Origin: Fuerstiella marisgermanici
GTDB lineage: Bacteria > Planctomycetota > Planctomycetia > Planctomycetales > Planctomycetaceae
Reading direction: 5' to 3'
NCBI RefSeq assembly: GCF_001983935.1
Contig: NZ_CP017641.1
Span: forward strand, 1,798,001 to 1,862,000
DNA length: 64,000 nucleotides
Translations under genes and position numbers: made by a program
Shown here: piece by piece, positions 12,220-21,292 of the stretch
How positions within the stretch are numbered: position 1 is the first letter of the stretch
Layout of the letters: each line of letters begins with the position of its first letter
Notes under the pieces: model-generated
The model's database searches: none
What the model saw: only the letters and a program-made list of their open reading frames with translations
What the model was told of the DNA's origin: nothing

Positions 12220-13368
12220 ATAGCAATCTCAAAAGAGCCCTCGGCTAAATTCAGCTTAAAGGACCATCTCTTCAATAAAGATCGCGTCGAGTATTTGGCC
12301 AGCCTGTTGAGTCCGGTGGTTGAAGGCTTCGACGCGAGCCATTTTGTGCGTCAGACGATCACGAAGTTTCCGCAACTCGAACTGAAACAGCGGATCGCAC
12401 ATATTGCGAGCACGCTCGAAGATCATCTTGATTCAGACTTCCGAGTCGCGGCCAGGCAAATCACGACCGCGCTGCCACCGCCGTTGGATCCAACCAGAAA
12501 TGACGATGATTTTGGAGACTACATCTTCGCCCCGCTCGGTGAATATGTGGTCCGGCACGGATTAACGAAGCCGCATTTGAAATTGTCGCTGCAAACGTTG
12601 AAGCAACTCACGATGCGGTTTTCGATGGAAGATGCCATTCGCTACTTCATCAATGAATTTCCTTATCCGACCTTTACTGAGCTGCACAAATGGTCAAAGG
12701 ATAAAAATTACCATGTCCGCCGTCTGGTGAGCGAGGGGACTCGCCCACGACTGCCCTGGTCGGGGCGATTAAAGACCGACACGCGCCGCCCGCTTGAGCT
12801 ACTTGGCACACTGCATGCCGACCCGACTCGTTACGTCACTCGGTCGATCGCGAATCACATGAACGACATCGCTAAGGCTGATCCGGCACTCGTCATCAAG
12901 ACACTCAAACAGTGGCACAGGCTGAAAGAACAACGTCCGACAGAACTTCAATGGATGACGGCGCATTCGCTGCGAACGCTGGTCAAGCAGGGCGACGCGG
13001 CAGCTCTAAGAATGCTTGGTTATCGAGCACATCCGAAGGTCGCAGTCTCGCCTGTTCTGCTGTCGGCCAAATCAGTCAAGCCCGGTGAAACGCTGCAGTT
13101 TCAGTTTAACGTGACAGCCGAGCGCGACGAACGCTTGATGATCGACTACGCAATTGATTTCGTGAAGGCGAACGGAACGATGGCTGAAAAGGTGTTCAAG
13201 ATTAAGCAGATCGAGCTCGCGAAAGGCGAATCGAAAACCATCACCAAGCGGCATCCGTTCCGAGCGAATGCGACGACCTTCACGCTTTATCCCGGTACTC
13301 ACCGCATCACGCTGCAAATCAACGGCAAACGCTATTCTGCTGCGACGTTCGAGATGCAAGTCGATTGA
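12220..13368 (+). CDS. AlkC-type DNA alkylation repair protein (HEAT-like) with no standard start codon
   Basis: About 382 residues of the COG4335/AlkC group, HEAT-like repeat proteins that excise alkylated bases. Family-like blocks: KFSLKDHLFNKDRVEYLA at the N terminus, LELKQRIAHIASTLEDHL, DFGDYIFAPLGEYV, TRPRLPWSGRL, then a C-terminal beta-rich part (FQFNVTAERDERLMIDYAIDFVKANG) usual for this subgroup. The conserved N-terminal block lies upstream of the first normal start (TTG at 12295, within it). The frame opens after a TGA at 12199-12201 and contains no ATG, GTG or TTG before 12295; AGGGAG at 12207-12212 sits 7 nt before an ATA at 12220, used here as provisional start. A start-codon mutation or sequencing error is also possible. 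Confidence 0.8.
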   Translation: MAISKEPSAKFSLKDHLFNKDRVEYLASLLSPVVEGFDASHFVRQTITKFPQLELKQRIAHIASTLEDHLDSDFRVAARQITTALPPPLDPTRNDDDFGDYIFAPLGEYVVRHGLTKPHLKLSLQTLKQLTMRFSMEDAIRYFINEFPYPTFTELHKWSKDKNYHVRRLVSEGTRPRLPWSGRLKTDTRRPLELLGTLHADPTRYVTRSIANHMNDIAKADPALVIKTLKQWHRLKEQRPTELQWMTAHSLRTLVKQGDAAALRMLGYRAHPKVAVSPVLLSAKSVKPGETLQFQFNVTAERDERLMIDYAIDFVKANGTMAEKVFKIKQIELAKGESKTITKRHPFRANATTFTLYPGTHRITLQINGKRYSAATFEMQVD

Positions 13369-13509
13369 CTGCATTCACTCAAAAACAGAACGCAACGCGA
13401 ATTTCACGCTGGTCGAAACGGAAGCGTGCCCAGCTTGTCGAAGCCGCTTGGAACACACCCTCTGGCTCAAAACCACGAGCAGCGTCCTGACCAGAGGCAG
13501 CCGCGGCGG

Positions 13510-15126
13510 TTATGTCACGTGCATTTCAGTCAGAACTTTCAGCGCTTGGGCCGTCACATCTTCCGCCGTTCCGTCCGTATCGACTGTTTTAGTAGCTGCC
13601 TGCGTCTGAGGACCTGGCTCTTCCCAGGTTGTTGCAGCCCGTTCGTAGGTAGACCAATCCGCGTCGGAGGCATCTCCGCGCCGCTGTTGCAGTCGCTTCC
13701 GGACAACTTCCGAGTTCGCTTCACAGAGCAGCATGCCGGAACGCACTCCCAACTGCGTTGCCGCGTTGAGAAAAGTATGACGGTCGGTTTCTGAGCGGAA
13801 GTTCGCATCCACGATGACTCGCCCTCCTTCGAACAGCAATTCCTCCGCGCGCCGGAGGCATTCCGCATACGTGCGACGATTCCACTCGTTGGTATAAATA
13901 CCTTCGCCGAATTCAGCGGCGTCGTGCTGCACTTCTGCGACGCCAGCGAGTTCCTTGCGGACGACATCGGACCGAATGACTTGTAAATTGGCCTGATCGG
14001 CGAGCGATTCGGCTAATCTGGATTTTCCGGTGCCTGGCAGGCCTGCGATTAACAGCAGACACGGACGGTCAATCGGTGTCTCCAGTTCGCCGAGTGCAAG
14101 CAACCAGGAGCCTCGTGATTTTGACATCGCACGTTCGCGATCGGCGTCCGTCATTTCGTCGCGACTCAGCTTCATGCCTTCCACCTTCCCGCGAACCGTT
14201 GCGCGGTAGGCTGTGTAGAACGAAACGAGCTCTGCTCCTTCTTCGTCTCCCGACGCTGCCAGGTAAGACTCAAGGAACTCACGTCCCAGTTCTTTGCGGC
14301 CACGCAGGTTTAGCCCCATCACCAGAAAGGCGACGTCCGCAATAGGATCGGCGAAACGAAACCGTTCGGAAAATTCAATGCAGTCTACAACAACGATTTC
14401 GCCCGGCGGCTCGCGGTCAGGCAACAGGTAGACGTGATCCAGACGAAGATCACCATGCGTATCGCGCGGAACGCCACATTCGGCACGTAAGGAAATCAGC
14501 TGCCGATGTTGAGCCAACGCCTCCTCGGTCAATTTCTCAAGTCGCTCAAAGACAGATTCACTGACCGTCTTCCAAATCTGATCTTTCGACTGGCGAAAGT
14601 TCTCACGCGCATTCCCGGCCACGACATCGAAGCGACCAAACTCAGCGACAGACGGTCCGGAATCTGCCTTCGCATGGAAATCTGCAATTCTGCGTCCGAG
14701 GTTTCTCATCACATCGACGTCGACATCGCCGTGACGTAGCCGGTATTGCAGAGTGGCCTCATCCGGCAAACGCCGCATCTTCACCGCCCATTCCACCGTG
14801 TCGCCGTCCCCTTCGAAGCTCAGTTGCTCGCCACTTCGCGTGATCGGCACAACACCCAAATAGACATCGGGAGCCAGACGCCGGTTCAATCGCACTTCTT
14901 CGTCGCAATAGTGCCGGCGTTTTTCGAGTGTCGCGAAGTCAAGGAAACCGTAGTCGACAGCCTTCTTGACTTTGTACACGCAGTCACCGGCCAAAAAAAC
15001 GACTGAGATATGCGTCTGACGGACCTCCACTTCCGAAACCGAATTCGGCCACGCAGCGGGATCCTTTAGTCCCGCGATTAGCTCAGTGAGCGTCAATTGG
15101 GCAGGTCCTGTGTGTCTCTCGTGCAT
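13510..15126 (-). CDS. Aminoglycoside-phosphotransferase-like domain fused to P-loop kinase
   Basis: A 538-residue two-domain protein. The N-terminal part resembles the aminoglycoside phosphotransferase/kinase fold, with VYKVKKAVDYGFLDF near residue 50 and the catalytic loop HGDLRLDHVYLL near 225, then VVDCIEFSERFRFADPIAD. The C-terminal part begins with a P-loop GLPGTGKSRLAESLA near 361 and continues with LEVIR-like substrate strand QVIRSDVVRKELAG, typical of small-molecule kinases (gluconate/shikimate type AAA_33). This fusion is common in proteobacteria and planctomycetes; the substrate is unknown. The start at 15126 (MHERHTGP) is where similarity begins. It stands alone, convergent with the alkylation repair gene. 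Confidence 0.88.
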   Translation of the reverse strand: MHERHTGPAQLTLTELIAGLKDPAAWPNSVSEVEVRQTHISVVFLAGDCVYKVKKAVDYGFLDFATLEKRRHYCDEEVRLNRRLAPDVYLGVVPITRSGEQLSFEGDGDTVEWAVKMRRLPDEATLQYRLRHGDVDVDVMRNLGRRIADFHAKADSGPSVAEFGRFDVVAGNARENFRQSKDQIWKTVSESVFERLEKLTEEALAQHRQLISLRAECGVPRDTHGDLRLDHVYLLPDREPPGEIVVVDCIEFSERFRFADPIADVAFLVMGLNLRGRKELGREFLESYLAASGDEEGAELVSFYTAYRATVRGKVEGMKLSRDEMTDADRERAMSKSRGSWLLALGELETPIDRPCLLLIAGLPGTGKSRLAESLADQANLQVIRSDVVRKELAGVAEVQHDAAEFGEGIYTNEWNRRTYAECLRRAEELLFEGGRVIVDANFRSETDRHTFLNAATQLGVRSGMLLCEANSEVVRKRLQQRRGDASDADWSTYERAATTWEEPGPQTQAATKTVDTDGTAEDVTAQALKVLTEMHVT

Positions 15127-15846
15127 AGCAGTGCGCAAACGAACTTCTGAAGTATTTAGGAAATGGACATGCCATTCCCGTCGATGCAGCCGCCCACTTG
15201 CGCATCTGCTTTGAATGAGACATAATAGAATAAAATCGTGTCTCAGTCGCACGTATCGCTGGCGACTCGGCCACAAGACTGGCGGACCGCGCGCCTTCGA
15301 CACGCACCTCCCTGTAGGCGACAGTGCCTAGAGCTTGACTTCACCGACAAGCTCCCAGCAAATGTGAATCGTCTCTGCAATTGATTTGAGGGCCGGACAA
15401 AATGGGCACGTTGCGGCGAAGCATGTGCGGGTTCTGACAAAACACCTTTGCAGCCCTGTGCACAACCAATTGCGGCGCCCGGCAATGGAGCAATCGCATT
15501 CGGAGAATGCGCCCGGTTGCGAGACCTAAACTGACCAGGCATTTCGCAAATGGTAGAGCGACGATTCAGCCTTGCACAGAGTCAACCAAAACGGCTTCGT
15601 AGCCGACAGTGGGATGGTTGTAGACATCCGCAGGAAATCACGGGATGGGGCTCGGGCACTGGAACGTTGAGCCATCAGTTCCCGTGCCGCGAGAAACCAA
15701 CATCGCTTCTTTGATGCTCAGATCGCTTACGCAAGCCTGTCTCGATTGGAAGTCAATTGGAAGTCAATCGCAAGATGGCAATTCGACACAAGGTCCCGAA
15801 TTGCCCTCCGACGATTTCGCGGTCGCTACATTGCTCAACAGTCTTT
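15127..15846. other. 720-bp gap without a convincing gene
   Basis: Short open frames occur on both strands but none has a family motif, a good ribosome site or consistent composition. An imperfect hairpin (GGCACTGGAAC with GTTCCCGTGCC) is near 15654-15693, and a short direct repeat TTGGAAGTCAA occurs twice near 15747-15770. Nothing else was recognised. Confidence 0.5.
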
Positions 15847-16242
15847 TCAGACAGCGGTGGCTTCGAGAGTTGGCTCCGCTGGGCGGGGGGTTGTTGGGGT
15901 ACGCATGCACTTCAGCAACGCCATGAAGCTGTATGGTTTACGGAAGCAGTGTGAAACCGGGACTCCGCTTAGTTCTGATAATCGCGGTGGAAGGTCATCG
16001 CCGGTCACGATGATCGTTGGCACTTCATTCAGCAACAAACTGAGCGACTGTATCGCTGCGGCGTCGCTTTCAAATAGTTCAAGATCGACGATAAGAAAAC
16101 GAGGGTTGAACTCTCGAATTTTCATCGCACATTCGGCGTCATCCCCCGCCGTTTCGATGGACCACCCTTTGCGAGTGAAGTAGTCGCGATAGAGTTCTCG
16201 CAGTGATTCGTCCGCGTCCGCTAACAGAATGTCAATCTCCAT
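15847..16242 (-). CDS. Single-domain response regulator (receiver only)
   Basis: A 131-residue CheY-like receiver. The acidic pocket is seen as ADADE near residues 8-12 and the phospho-acceptor Asp in FLIVDLELFESDA near 53; TIIVTGDD supplies the Thr switch and CFRKPYS the conserved Lys-Pro. There is no output domain; the C-terminal tail after the last helix is short and Pro/Thr-rich. No histidine kinase is adjacent, so the partner is unknown. Such stand-alone receivers act in phosphorelays or by protein-protein contact. Confidence 0.88.
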   Translation of the reverse strand: MEIDILLADADESLRELYRDYFTRKGWSIETAGDDAECAMKIREFNPRFLIVDLELFESDAAAIQSLSLLLNEVPTIIVTGDDLPPRLSELSGVPVSHCFRKPYSFMALLKCMRTPTTPRPAEPTLEATAV

Positions 16243-16680
16243 GACGTCAGTCCCCTGATCGATCCACAGTGAAGTTCTGCCGACGATGGTGCCCGCTGTC
16301 AGAGTCCAGTCGCGCGCTCGTGCGAAGTAACGACGCGTCCGTGCATCGCCTGAAGACAGTGGCTGCTTTCAGCGTTGCTTTATTGGCATACGATATCTGG
16401 TCTACAGAAATACGCAATCTAAGAGCACCGAAGTTGCATGCCGGAAGTTCGACTACGCGCCAACAGGCTGTGGCAGAATGGGCAATTTACAGGAAGCATT
16501 GCCCGCTTGAAAAAAGCATCGTGAAGTCGTGCGGGTTAGAGGTCCAGGTTCGCCGCAGCGTGCGGGAGAGCACGGTTCCATGGCGTGACGTCTGTGCGAC
16601 GCAGTTCGGTACTGCATTTGCATTGCTCATCGTTCGCGAAGGCTTTGGCCGAAACACGTACAACGCGAAAGGAGACAACC
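16243..16680. other. 438-bp intergenic region, divergent promoters
   Basis: Separates the leftward receiver gene from the rightward DUF4332 gene. A ribosome site (AAGGAGAC) lies at 16670-16677 before the latter. Open frames through this stretch show no recognisable protein. A TGGCAGAATGGGCAA word near 16471 vaguely resembles a sigma-54 site but the GC/TGC spacing is wrong. Confidence 0.4.
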
Positions 16681-17085
16681 ATGCCAGCACTTGTAAACAT
16701 TGAGGGAATTGGCGAGCAGTATGCTGAGAAACTTGCCCAAGCGAAGATCGGCACAACGCAGACATTGCTTCGACGATGCGCGACACGACAGGGACGCCGT
16801 CAGATTTCTCGAGAATCAGGCGTGAGTGGAAGTAAGCTGCTGGCGTTTGTGAATCGAGCCGACCTGTTTCGCATCCGTGGCGTTGGCGAAGAATACTCAG
16901 ACCTTCTGGAAGCCGCTGGCGTAGACACTGTGCCCGAGTTGGCTCAGCGCAAGGCGGAGCACCTCTACGCGAAAATGATTGAAGTCAATCAAAAGCGGAA
17001 CCTGGTGAGGCACGTGCCGGGTGAAGCACGCGTACGGGACTGGATTCAGCAGGCGAAAAAACTGGATCGCGTGATCGAGTATTAG
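16681..17085 (+). CDS. DUF4332 helix-hairpin-helix protein
   Basis: A 134-residue small protein with two helix-hairpin-helix-like units: VNIEGIGEQYAEKLAQAKI at the N terminus and LFRIRGVGEEYSDLLEAAGV in the middle, followed by LAQRKAEHLYAKM. This matches the DUF4332 pattern, related to the DNA-binding HhH of ribosomal S13/ polymerase-type proteins; a function is not established. It starts after AAGGAGAC at a good spacing. The stop codon shares two bases with the convergent HAD-ATPase stop, so there is no terminator space between them. Confidence 0.85.
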   Translation: MPALVNIEGIGEQYAEKLAQAKIGTTQTLLRRCATRQGRRQISRESGVSGSKLLAFVNRADLFRIRGVGEEYSDLLEAAGVDTVPELAQRKAEHLYAKMIEVNQKRNLVRHVPGEARVRDWIQQAKKLDRVIEY

Positions 17086-18812
17086 CGCCTTGTCGCGTGG
17101 TAACGTTCTCGAATGGCACCATCAAGTGCTTCGCTGAAGGCTGGTACGGTGTCTGACGCGAGATGTTGCGATTCCAAAATTCGCACTGAGCCCGCCAGGT
17201 CGTTGTCTCCGAAGACGTGGCCGATCCAACGTGAGAAGTCGTGACGTTGCAGGTGACCATAGATCACATGCGTGGCACAGTCGGCGATGCCGGTCACGAG
17301 ATCACAAAGTGTCGCGGAAGTGCGGCCTGTGGGCGTACCGTTTTCTGAGAAAACAAACGCTTTCTGCGCATCCACCGCCTTGTCCAGATATTTGGTGCAA
17401 TGCCGCACGTGTTGTGTCAGTCGAGGAGCAACTCGAAAACCGCGCAGTGCGCCCTTCGCTTCTGCTGTTGGTGGAAGAAGAGCGGCTTCGTCGACAGCAA
17501 GGTTTGCCAATGGTTCGTACCATCGTGCCGGATCTGTTGCGTCGCCGGAAAGAGCGGCAATGGCGTCGACTTCATTTTTTTCTGCCAACCGAGTCACCGC
17601 CACGATGTCCATCGCCTTCGATACTGAGGCGCTGAGTTCCGAAGGTCGCCACGTCACCAGCGTGTAAGCCGCCAGGTCAAGGTCCAGCAGCTTGTCGTCG
17701 TCGATGCCGTTAAGGAAGTAGTGACTTTCATCCAGCAGGATGCGGTGAGGATAGCCGCGTTCGCGACGAAACTTCGCGACCAGTGGCAAGTGAGTGTGGA
17801 TGTAGTCAGCCTTCGTTTGGTGGTCCAGATGCGACAGATTCAATACAACGTTTAACCCCTGCTGAAGCAACAGCAACAGGTTTTCAGTCTCGGGCAGGAA
17901 ATGGCCGCCGCCGAGTACGACCGTGTTCGGCAGAGCTCCCAGGCTTGCGTAATCGCCTTCCGGATCGAACACGTAGACGGTGTAGCCCTGGACGATCATT
18001 TGTTCCATCAGCAAGCCGGCCAGCCACGACTTGCCGCTTTGAGTATCGCCGGCAATCAGCACATTGCGACCTCGAATCACCATTTCAAAGGGAGGCTGCC
18101 CTTCGACGGCTTCCAGCACCACCTTGTGATGGCCCGAGTGTTCAAGCGGTAAACGCACCTGACTGGATACGTGTTTCAGGAACGCACCCACCGCTGCAGG
18201 TCCATTGCCAGCGACCACGTGATCGGCACACTGTTTTAGCTTTTCCGACCCCCATTGAACGGCAACCGCGTACTCACAACATCGCAACAGTTCATGGTCG
18301 TTCTCCGCGTCACCGATCCCCAACGCATTGTGACGCGATACCCCGAGTATTCCCAGCAGTTGCTGCAGGCCCGACGACTTGCTGATCGAAGCTGGCAACA
18401 GCATCATTCGCTGCCGGTTGAAGGAGATGGCGAGCGGCAATTCCTGCTCACGAATCAAAGACATCGCCACGGCCGAGAACCCGGCATCCATTTCGATCAC
18501 GCAGCGCCCCACTTTGAAGTCGATTCCGCGTTCCGTGAGCGCCGTCACCAGCGACATCGGCGGCGATTGGCCAAGTTGCACGGTGTGACCACCCGCCAAA
18601 GAAATTACCGCCCCGTTTTCTGCGACAACGCCATCCACAAAATTCAGATCACCGGCGACGTCTCGTAGCTCAGAGAGAATCCGCCCGGTCACGATCACCA
18701 CCAGCACGCCTTGCCGACGCGCCGTGTCGATCGCGTCGCGCACAACCGGATGTAACACGCCGTCCGTTGCGATGGTACCATCGTAATCAGTGGCAATAAC
18801 TCGCAGTCGCAT
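17082..18812 (-). CDS. HAD-family phosphatase fused to HerA/DUF87-like ATPase
   Basis: A 576-residue fusion. Residues 1-215 are a Cof-type HAD hydrolase: motif I DYDGTIATDG with nucleophile Asp9 and Asp11, motif II VTGR near 41, Lys145, and motif IV GIGDAENDHELL around 165-176. Residues about 245-480 are a P-loop ATPase of the HerA/FtsK-like DUF87 group: Walker A GDTQSGKS at 255-262, VFDPEGDY after it, Walker B RILLDESHYF near 357. The C-terminal 100 residues are uncharacterised. The HAD part probably dephosphorylates a small substrate; the ATPase may be a motor or a regulator. The fusion occurs in other bacteria but its role is unknown. No obvious operon partner. Confidence 0.87.
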   Translation of the reverse strand: MRLRVIATDYDGTIATDGVLHPVVRDAIDTARRQGVLVVIVTGRILSELRDVAGDLNFVDGVVAENGAVISLAGGHTVQLGQSPPMSLVTALTERGIDFKVGRCVIEMDAGFSAVAMSLIREQELPLAISFNRQRMMLLPASISKSSGLQQLLGILGVSRHNALGIGDAENDHELLRCCEYAVAVQWGSEKLKQCADHVVAGNGPAAVGAFLKHVSSQVRLPLEHSGHHKVVLEAVEGQPPFEMVIRGRNVLIAGDTQSGKSWLAGLLMEQMIVQGYTVYVFDPEGDYASLGALPNTVVLGGGHFLPETENLLLLLQQGLNVVLNLSHLDHQTKADYIHTHLPLVAKFRRERGYPHRILLDESHYFLNGIDDDKLLDLDLAAYTLVTWRPSELSASVSKAMDIVAVTRLAEKNEVDAIAALSGDATDPARWYEPLANLAVDEAALLPPTAEAKGALRGFRVAPRLTQHVRHCTKYLDKAVDAQKAFVFSENGTPTGRTSATLCDLVTGIADCATHVIYGHLQRHDFSRWIGHVFGDNDLAGSVRILESQHLASDTVPAFSEALDGAIRERYHATRR

Positions 18813-19089
18813 GGCGTGCTTTCCTGGTTATCAGATCACAAGGCGAAAACATGCGGTGCCAAACAAGCCGCGCCGCTTCCGCAAAGTTAGCGATCACTGT
18901 GTCCGCCGGGCACATTTCGAGCCACGGCGCGTGCGACTTAGCACAGTAGCGCAGCCCGGAAAATGTGTCACGATTCCATTCGCGACACAAACTTCATGCC
19001 GCATCGTCACGCGCCGTGTAGAAGGTTTGCGGCGCGAAACACTTTGACTCCCGGTATGCCGGCGCCATTGTGTCGCTAACAGCAACCCC

Positions 19090-19500
19090 TTATGGATACG
19101 GGTTTCGGCCGAAGCGAGCGTTCACCTGACGCAGCCGACTAATTGCCTGACTTTTTTCGTAAGGCGTCAGCTCCCGACCACCATACGACCGCACGGCTTT
19201 TGCCATCAATCGTGTGACTCGACGACATTCCCAGGGCCGCGATGAGTTGCGGCATGCCTGGCGCAGTTCAGAGGCGAACTGTCGGTCACACTGCCGTCGA
19301 TTCTGACAGCAGCCGCTCAGGCAGGCGTCGTGCCGCGCGCAAGCCGGTCGAAAATCGGCTCCGTGCCACGTTTGCGGTATGAGGGCTCTGTCTGAACCCA
19401 CAATCCAGTCAGGACCGCACGGGCACGCGGCGAGATCCGGTCGCTGAGCTTGTGCCGCAACGCAACACGAAAGCAATGCGGCGGTGAAAACACACTTCAT
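19090..19500 (-). CDS. Small secreted phospholipase-A2-like protein
   Basis: A 136-residue precursor with a signal peptide (MKCVFTAALLSCCVAAQAQ, cleavage near 19-20) and a Cys-rich mature part of about 117 residues. The stretch FRPACARHDACLSGCC followed by QCDRQFASELRQAC matches the catalytic helix of PLA2-fold enzymes: a His-Asp pair flanked by disulfide Cys and a second helix with Asp and Cys. A Gly-rich segment (CPCGPDWIVGSDR) before it could be the calcium loop, though it lacks the classic XCGXG form. It would act outside the cytoplasm on lipids. The start at 19500 was chosen for the signal peptide. Assignment rests on the motif, so hydrolytic activity is inference. Confidence 0.72.
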   Translation of the reverse strand: MKCVFTAALLSCCVAAQAQRPDLAACPCGPDWIVGSDRALIPQTWHGADFRPACARHDACLSGCCQNRRQCDRQFASELRQACRNSSRPWECRRVTRLMAKAVRSYGGRELTPYEKSQAISRLRQVNARFGRNPYP

Positions 19501-19719
19501 TGGTCTACTCCTTTGGTTAAGTTGAAGAGAATTATTAGCACGCTGTGGGATTTCGATTATCGCAATTTTGATGCCAGTGGCCATGTGAGTTGAGTTCAGA
19601 CGCCTTCAGAATCTTGCCAAAACTCTTTGGTGCTACCAGCCTTGGGAAGGCCCCCGGCGTTTCACTTGTTCCTCGTTCCACCCCCGGTCACACACACACA
19701 TTGCTCCCGTTCCCGCAAA

Positions 19720-21292
19720 GGTAGCTGTCCATTTCCGCGTGGTGCGCAGCGTGAGGTGTGGTGTTCAGTTGGCGGGGACGAGTTTGGACAGTCGCGACTG
19801 ACCGGGCGGCGCGGAGGTCAGGCCGACTTCAAGTTTCAGTCGATCAAACAGACTGAATCCATCCTGCTGCCACGTCATGACCTCGGCCACCACGGAACTG
19901 AGCGTTGGTGTTTTCAGATGGAGATTCAGCGATTCCAGGACGCTTGTAAGAATGCTGCGGCGACGGGCTCCCTTCGATGTTTTGCTCGTTCGACCTGTGC
20001 GACGGTCCATGGCCGCGCCGCGAAGACTGCGTTCCGCTTCGTTGTTCGTTGCTGGCGCGGCCGGGCTTGTCACAAAACAAAACAACTCCTCTTCCGTCAT
20101 CAGCCGAATCAGTTCTGAGACCAGGTTGTCAAAATCCTTGCCGAAGTCGGCCGCCCGAACATCGGAATCCTCGGCGCAGTAACGCACCAGCAGAGCCGCC
20201 AGCGTGTTATCAAGTTCATCGACCTTCGCCGCACGACCGGCATCGCCAAGACGACCATCGGCGGCGTGGCGTTTGGCCGCGTAGAAAATTTCCAGCAGGC
20301 CGTCGAGCAGTCGCTGGTACTCTTCGTTGTCCGGCTTCAGCAGCGTCAGACGGATGGCCTTCCGCAGCAGGTGAGCCCAGCATTTCTGTGCGTGACTGAA
20401 ACCTCGGTACACGGCCGCATCGTCCGAAACAAGCACGCCTCCAAACAATTCTTTCGACAGGATCTGAGCCAGTGTGTCGCCGTCTTTGCGGCATCCGAAG
20501 ATCAGCACGCGCGCCTTCTCCGACAAAAAAGCCCACACGCTGTTGATACTCCAACTGGTTTCGTCTGCATGCACAATCGCACTGAACGCCATCAGGTCAC
20601 ACAGAGATTCGAATTCCTGTTCCCAACGCCGTGCCAGTTGATTCAACAGAGCGTCCGCCTGGGATTTGCCGAGCGGCAGATTCCAGAAGAATTCAATCAA
20701 TGCACACGTCTTGTCGATCGACAGTCCCGTGATGGTCACAATGCGAGCCAGCGCGATATGAACTTCAATGCCGAATTCGGACCGCGGCCACACGCCCGGA
20801 ATTTCGGATTTCTCGCCGTTGGGGCCGTGATAGATTTCATAGACGACCTGCACGGCTTGGCCGTTGATCACTCTCCAGACGAAACGTTCCCGAACGAAAC
20901 GGCACTCTGCGACGTTGTAACCTTCCGGCAGAATGAGTTCGCGTCGTTCGGCGTTGTCCGCTTTCTGCTCGGTTGTGCGACGACCGCGACGCGCCGAGGA
21001 TTGTTTTTTGCGACCTTTTCGGCGGCCCGTTTCAGCGCGGCGTCTCTCTTCCGCCGTCACCGAAAACGCCTCGTCGAGTCGCTCTGTGGGGTTCTTACCT
21101 TCGAGCTCTTCAATCCGATCACGCAGCCGCCGGTTCTCGTCCCGCAGCTCCGCAACCTCACGCTGCAGGCTAAGCACAAGCTGCTTCACTTCCACAGCGA
21201 TGATCTGACTGACATCCGTGTCCATCCACCTGTCGTATCAAAATCTAACCGACAGAAAAAGACCAGTCTCCAAGCTGAAATGGACAGCTACC
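19720..21292 (-). mobile_element. IS66-family insertion sequence, single-gene type
   Basis: About 1.57 kb bounded by inverted ends: GGTAGCTGTCCATTTC at 19720-19735 and its complement GAAATGGACAGCTACC at 21277-21292, with similarity continuing a few bases inward (CGCGTGG against AGCTTGG). It contains only the TnpC-type transposase gene, as in the ISBst12-like subgroup lacking tnpA/tnpB. The 8-bp flanks (CCCGCAAA and GTCCGTGT) are not duplicates, so the original target duplication has been lost through rearrangement or decay. Confidence 0.85.
19765..21225 (-). CDS. IS66 family transposase (TnpC)
   Basis: A 486-residue intact-looking transposase. The N terminus is a leucine-zipper-like coiled coil (LQREVAELRDENRRLRDRIE), followed by a basic RRKGRKKQSSARRGRR segment, a zinc-finger-like region that has lost its usual Cys pattern, and the DDE catalytic domain: first acid in AIVHADETSW, second in LVSDDAAVYRGF with the trailing HAQKCWAHLLRKA, and Glu in ATNNEAERSLRG. 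It catalyses cut-and-paste type movement of the element. It fills nearly the whole IS. Confidence 0.95.
   Translation of the reverse strand: MDTDVSQIIAVEVKQLVLSLQREVAELRDENRRLRDRIEELEGKNPTERLDEAFSVTAEERRRAETGRRKGRKKQSSARRGRRTTEQKADNAERRELILPEGYNVAECRFVRERFVWRVINGQAVQVVYEIYHGPNGEKSEIPGVWPRSEFGIEVHIALARIVTITGLSIDKTCALIEFFWNLPLGKSQADALLNQLARRWEQEFESLCDLMAFSAIVHADETSWSINSVWAFLSEKARVLIFGCRKDGDTLAQILSKELFGGVLVSDDAAVYRGFSHAQKCWAHLLRKAIRLTLLKPDNEEYQRLLDGLLEIFYAAKRHAADGRLGDAGRAAKVDELDNTLAALLVRYCAEDSDVRAADFGKDFDNLVSELIRLMTEEELFCFVTSPAAPATNNEAERSLRGAAMDRRTGRTSKTSKGARRRSILTSVLESLNLHLKTPTLSSVVAEVMTWQQDGFSLFDRLKLEVGLTSAPPGQSRLSKLVPAN

Noticed and set aside
15243-15542. Leftward open frame in the gap after the phosphotransferase gene
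   Set aside because: Arg/Ala/Gln-rich with no start context or homology; looks like intergenic noise.
19691-19700. CA-dinucleotide run near the left IS end
   Set aside because: Too short to be meaningful; probably chance or local slippage.
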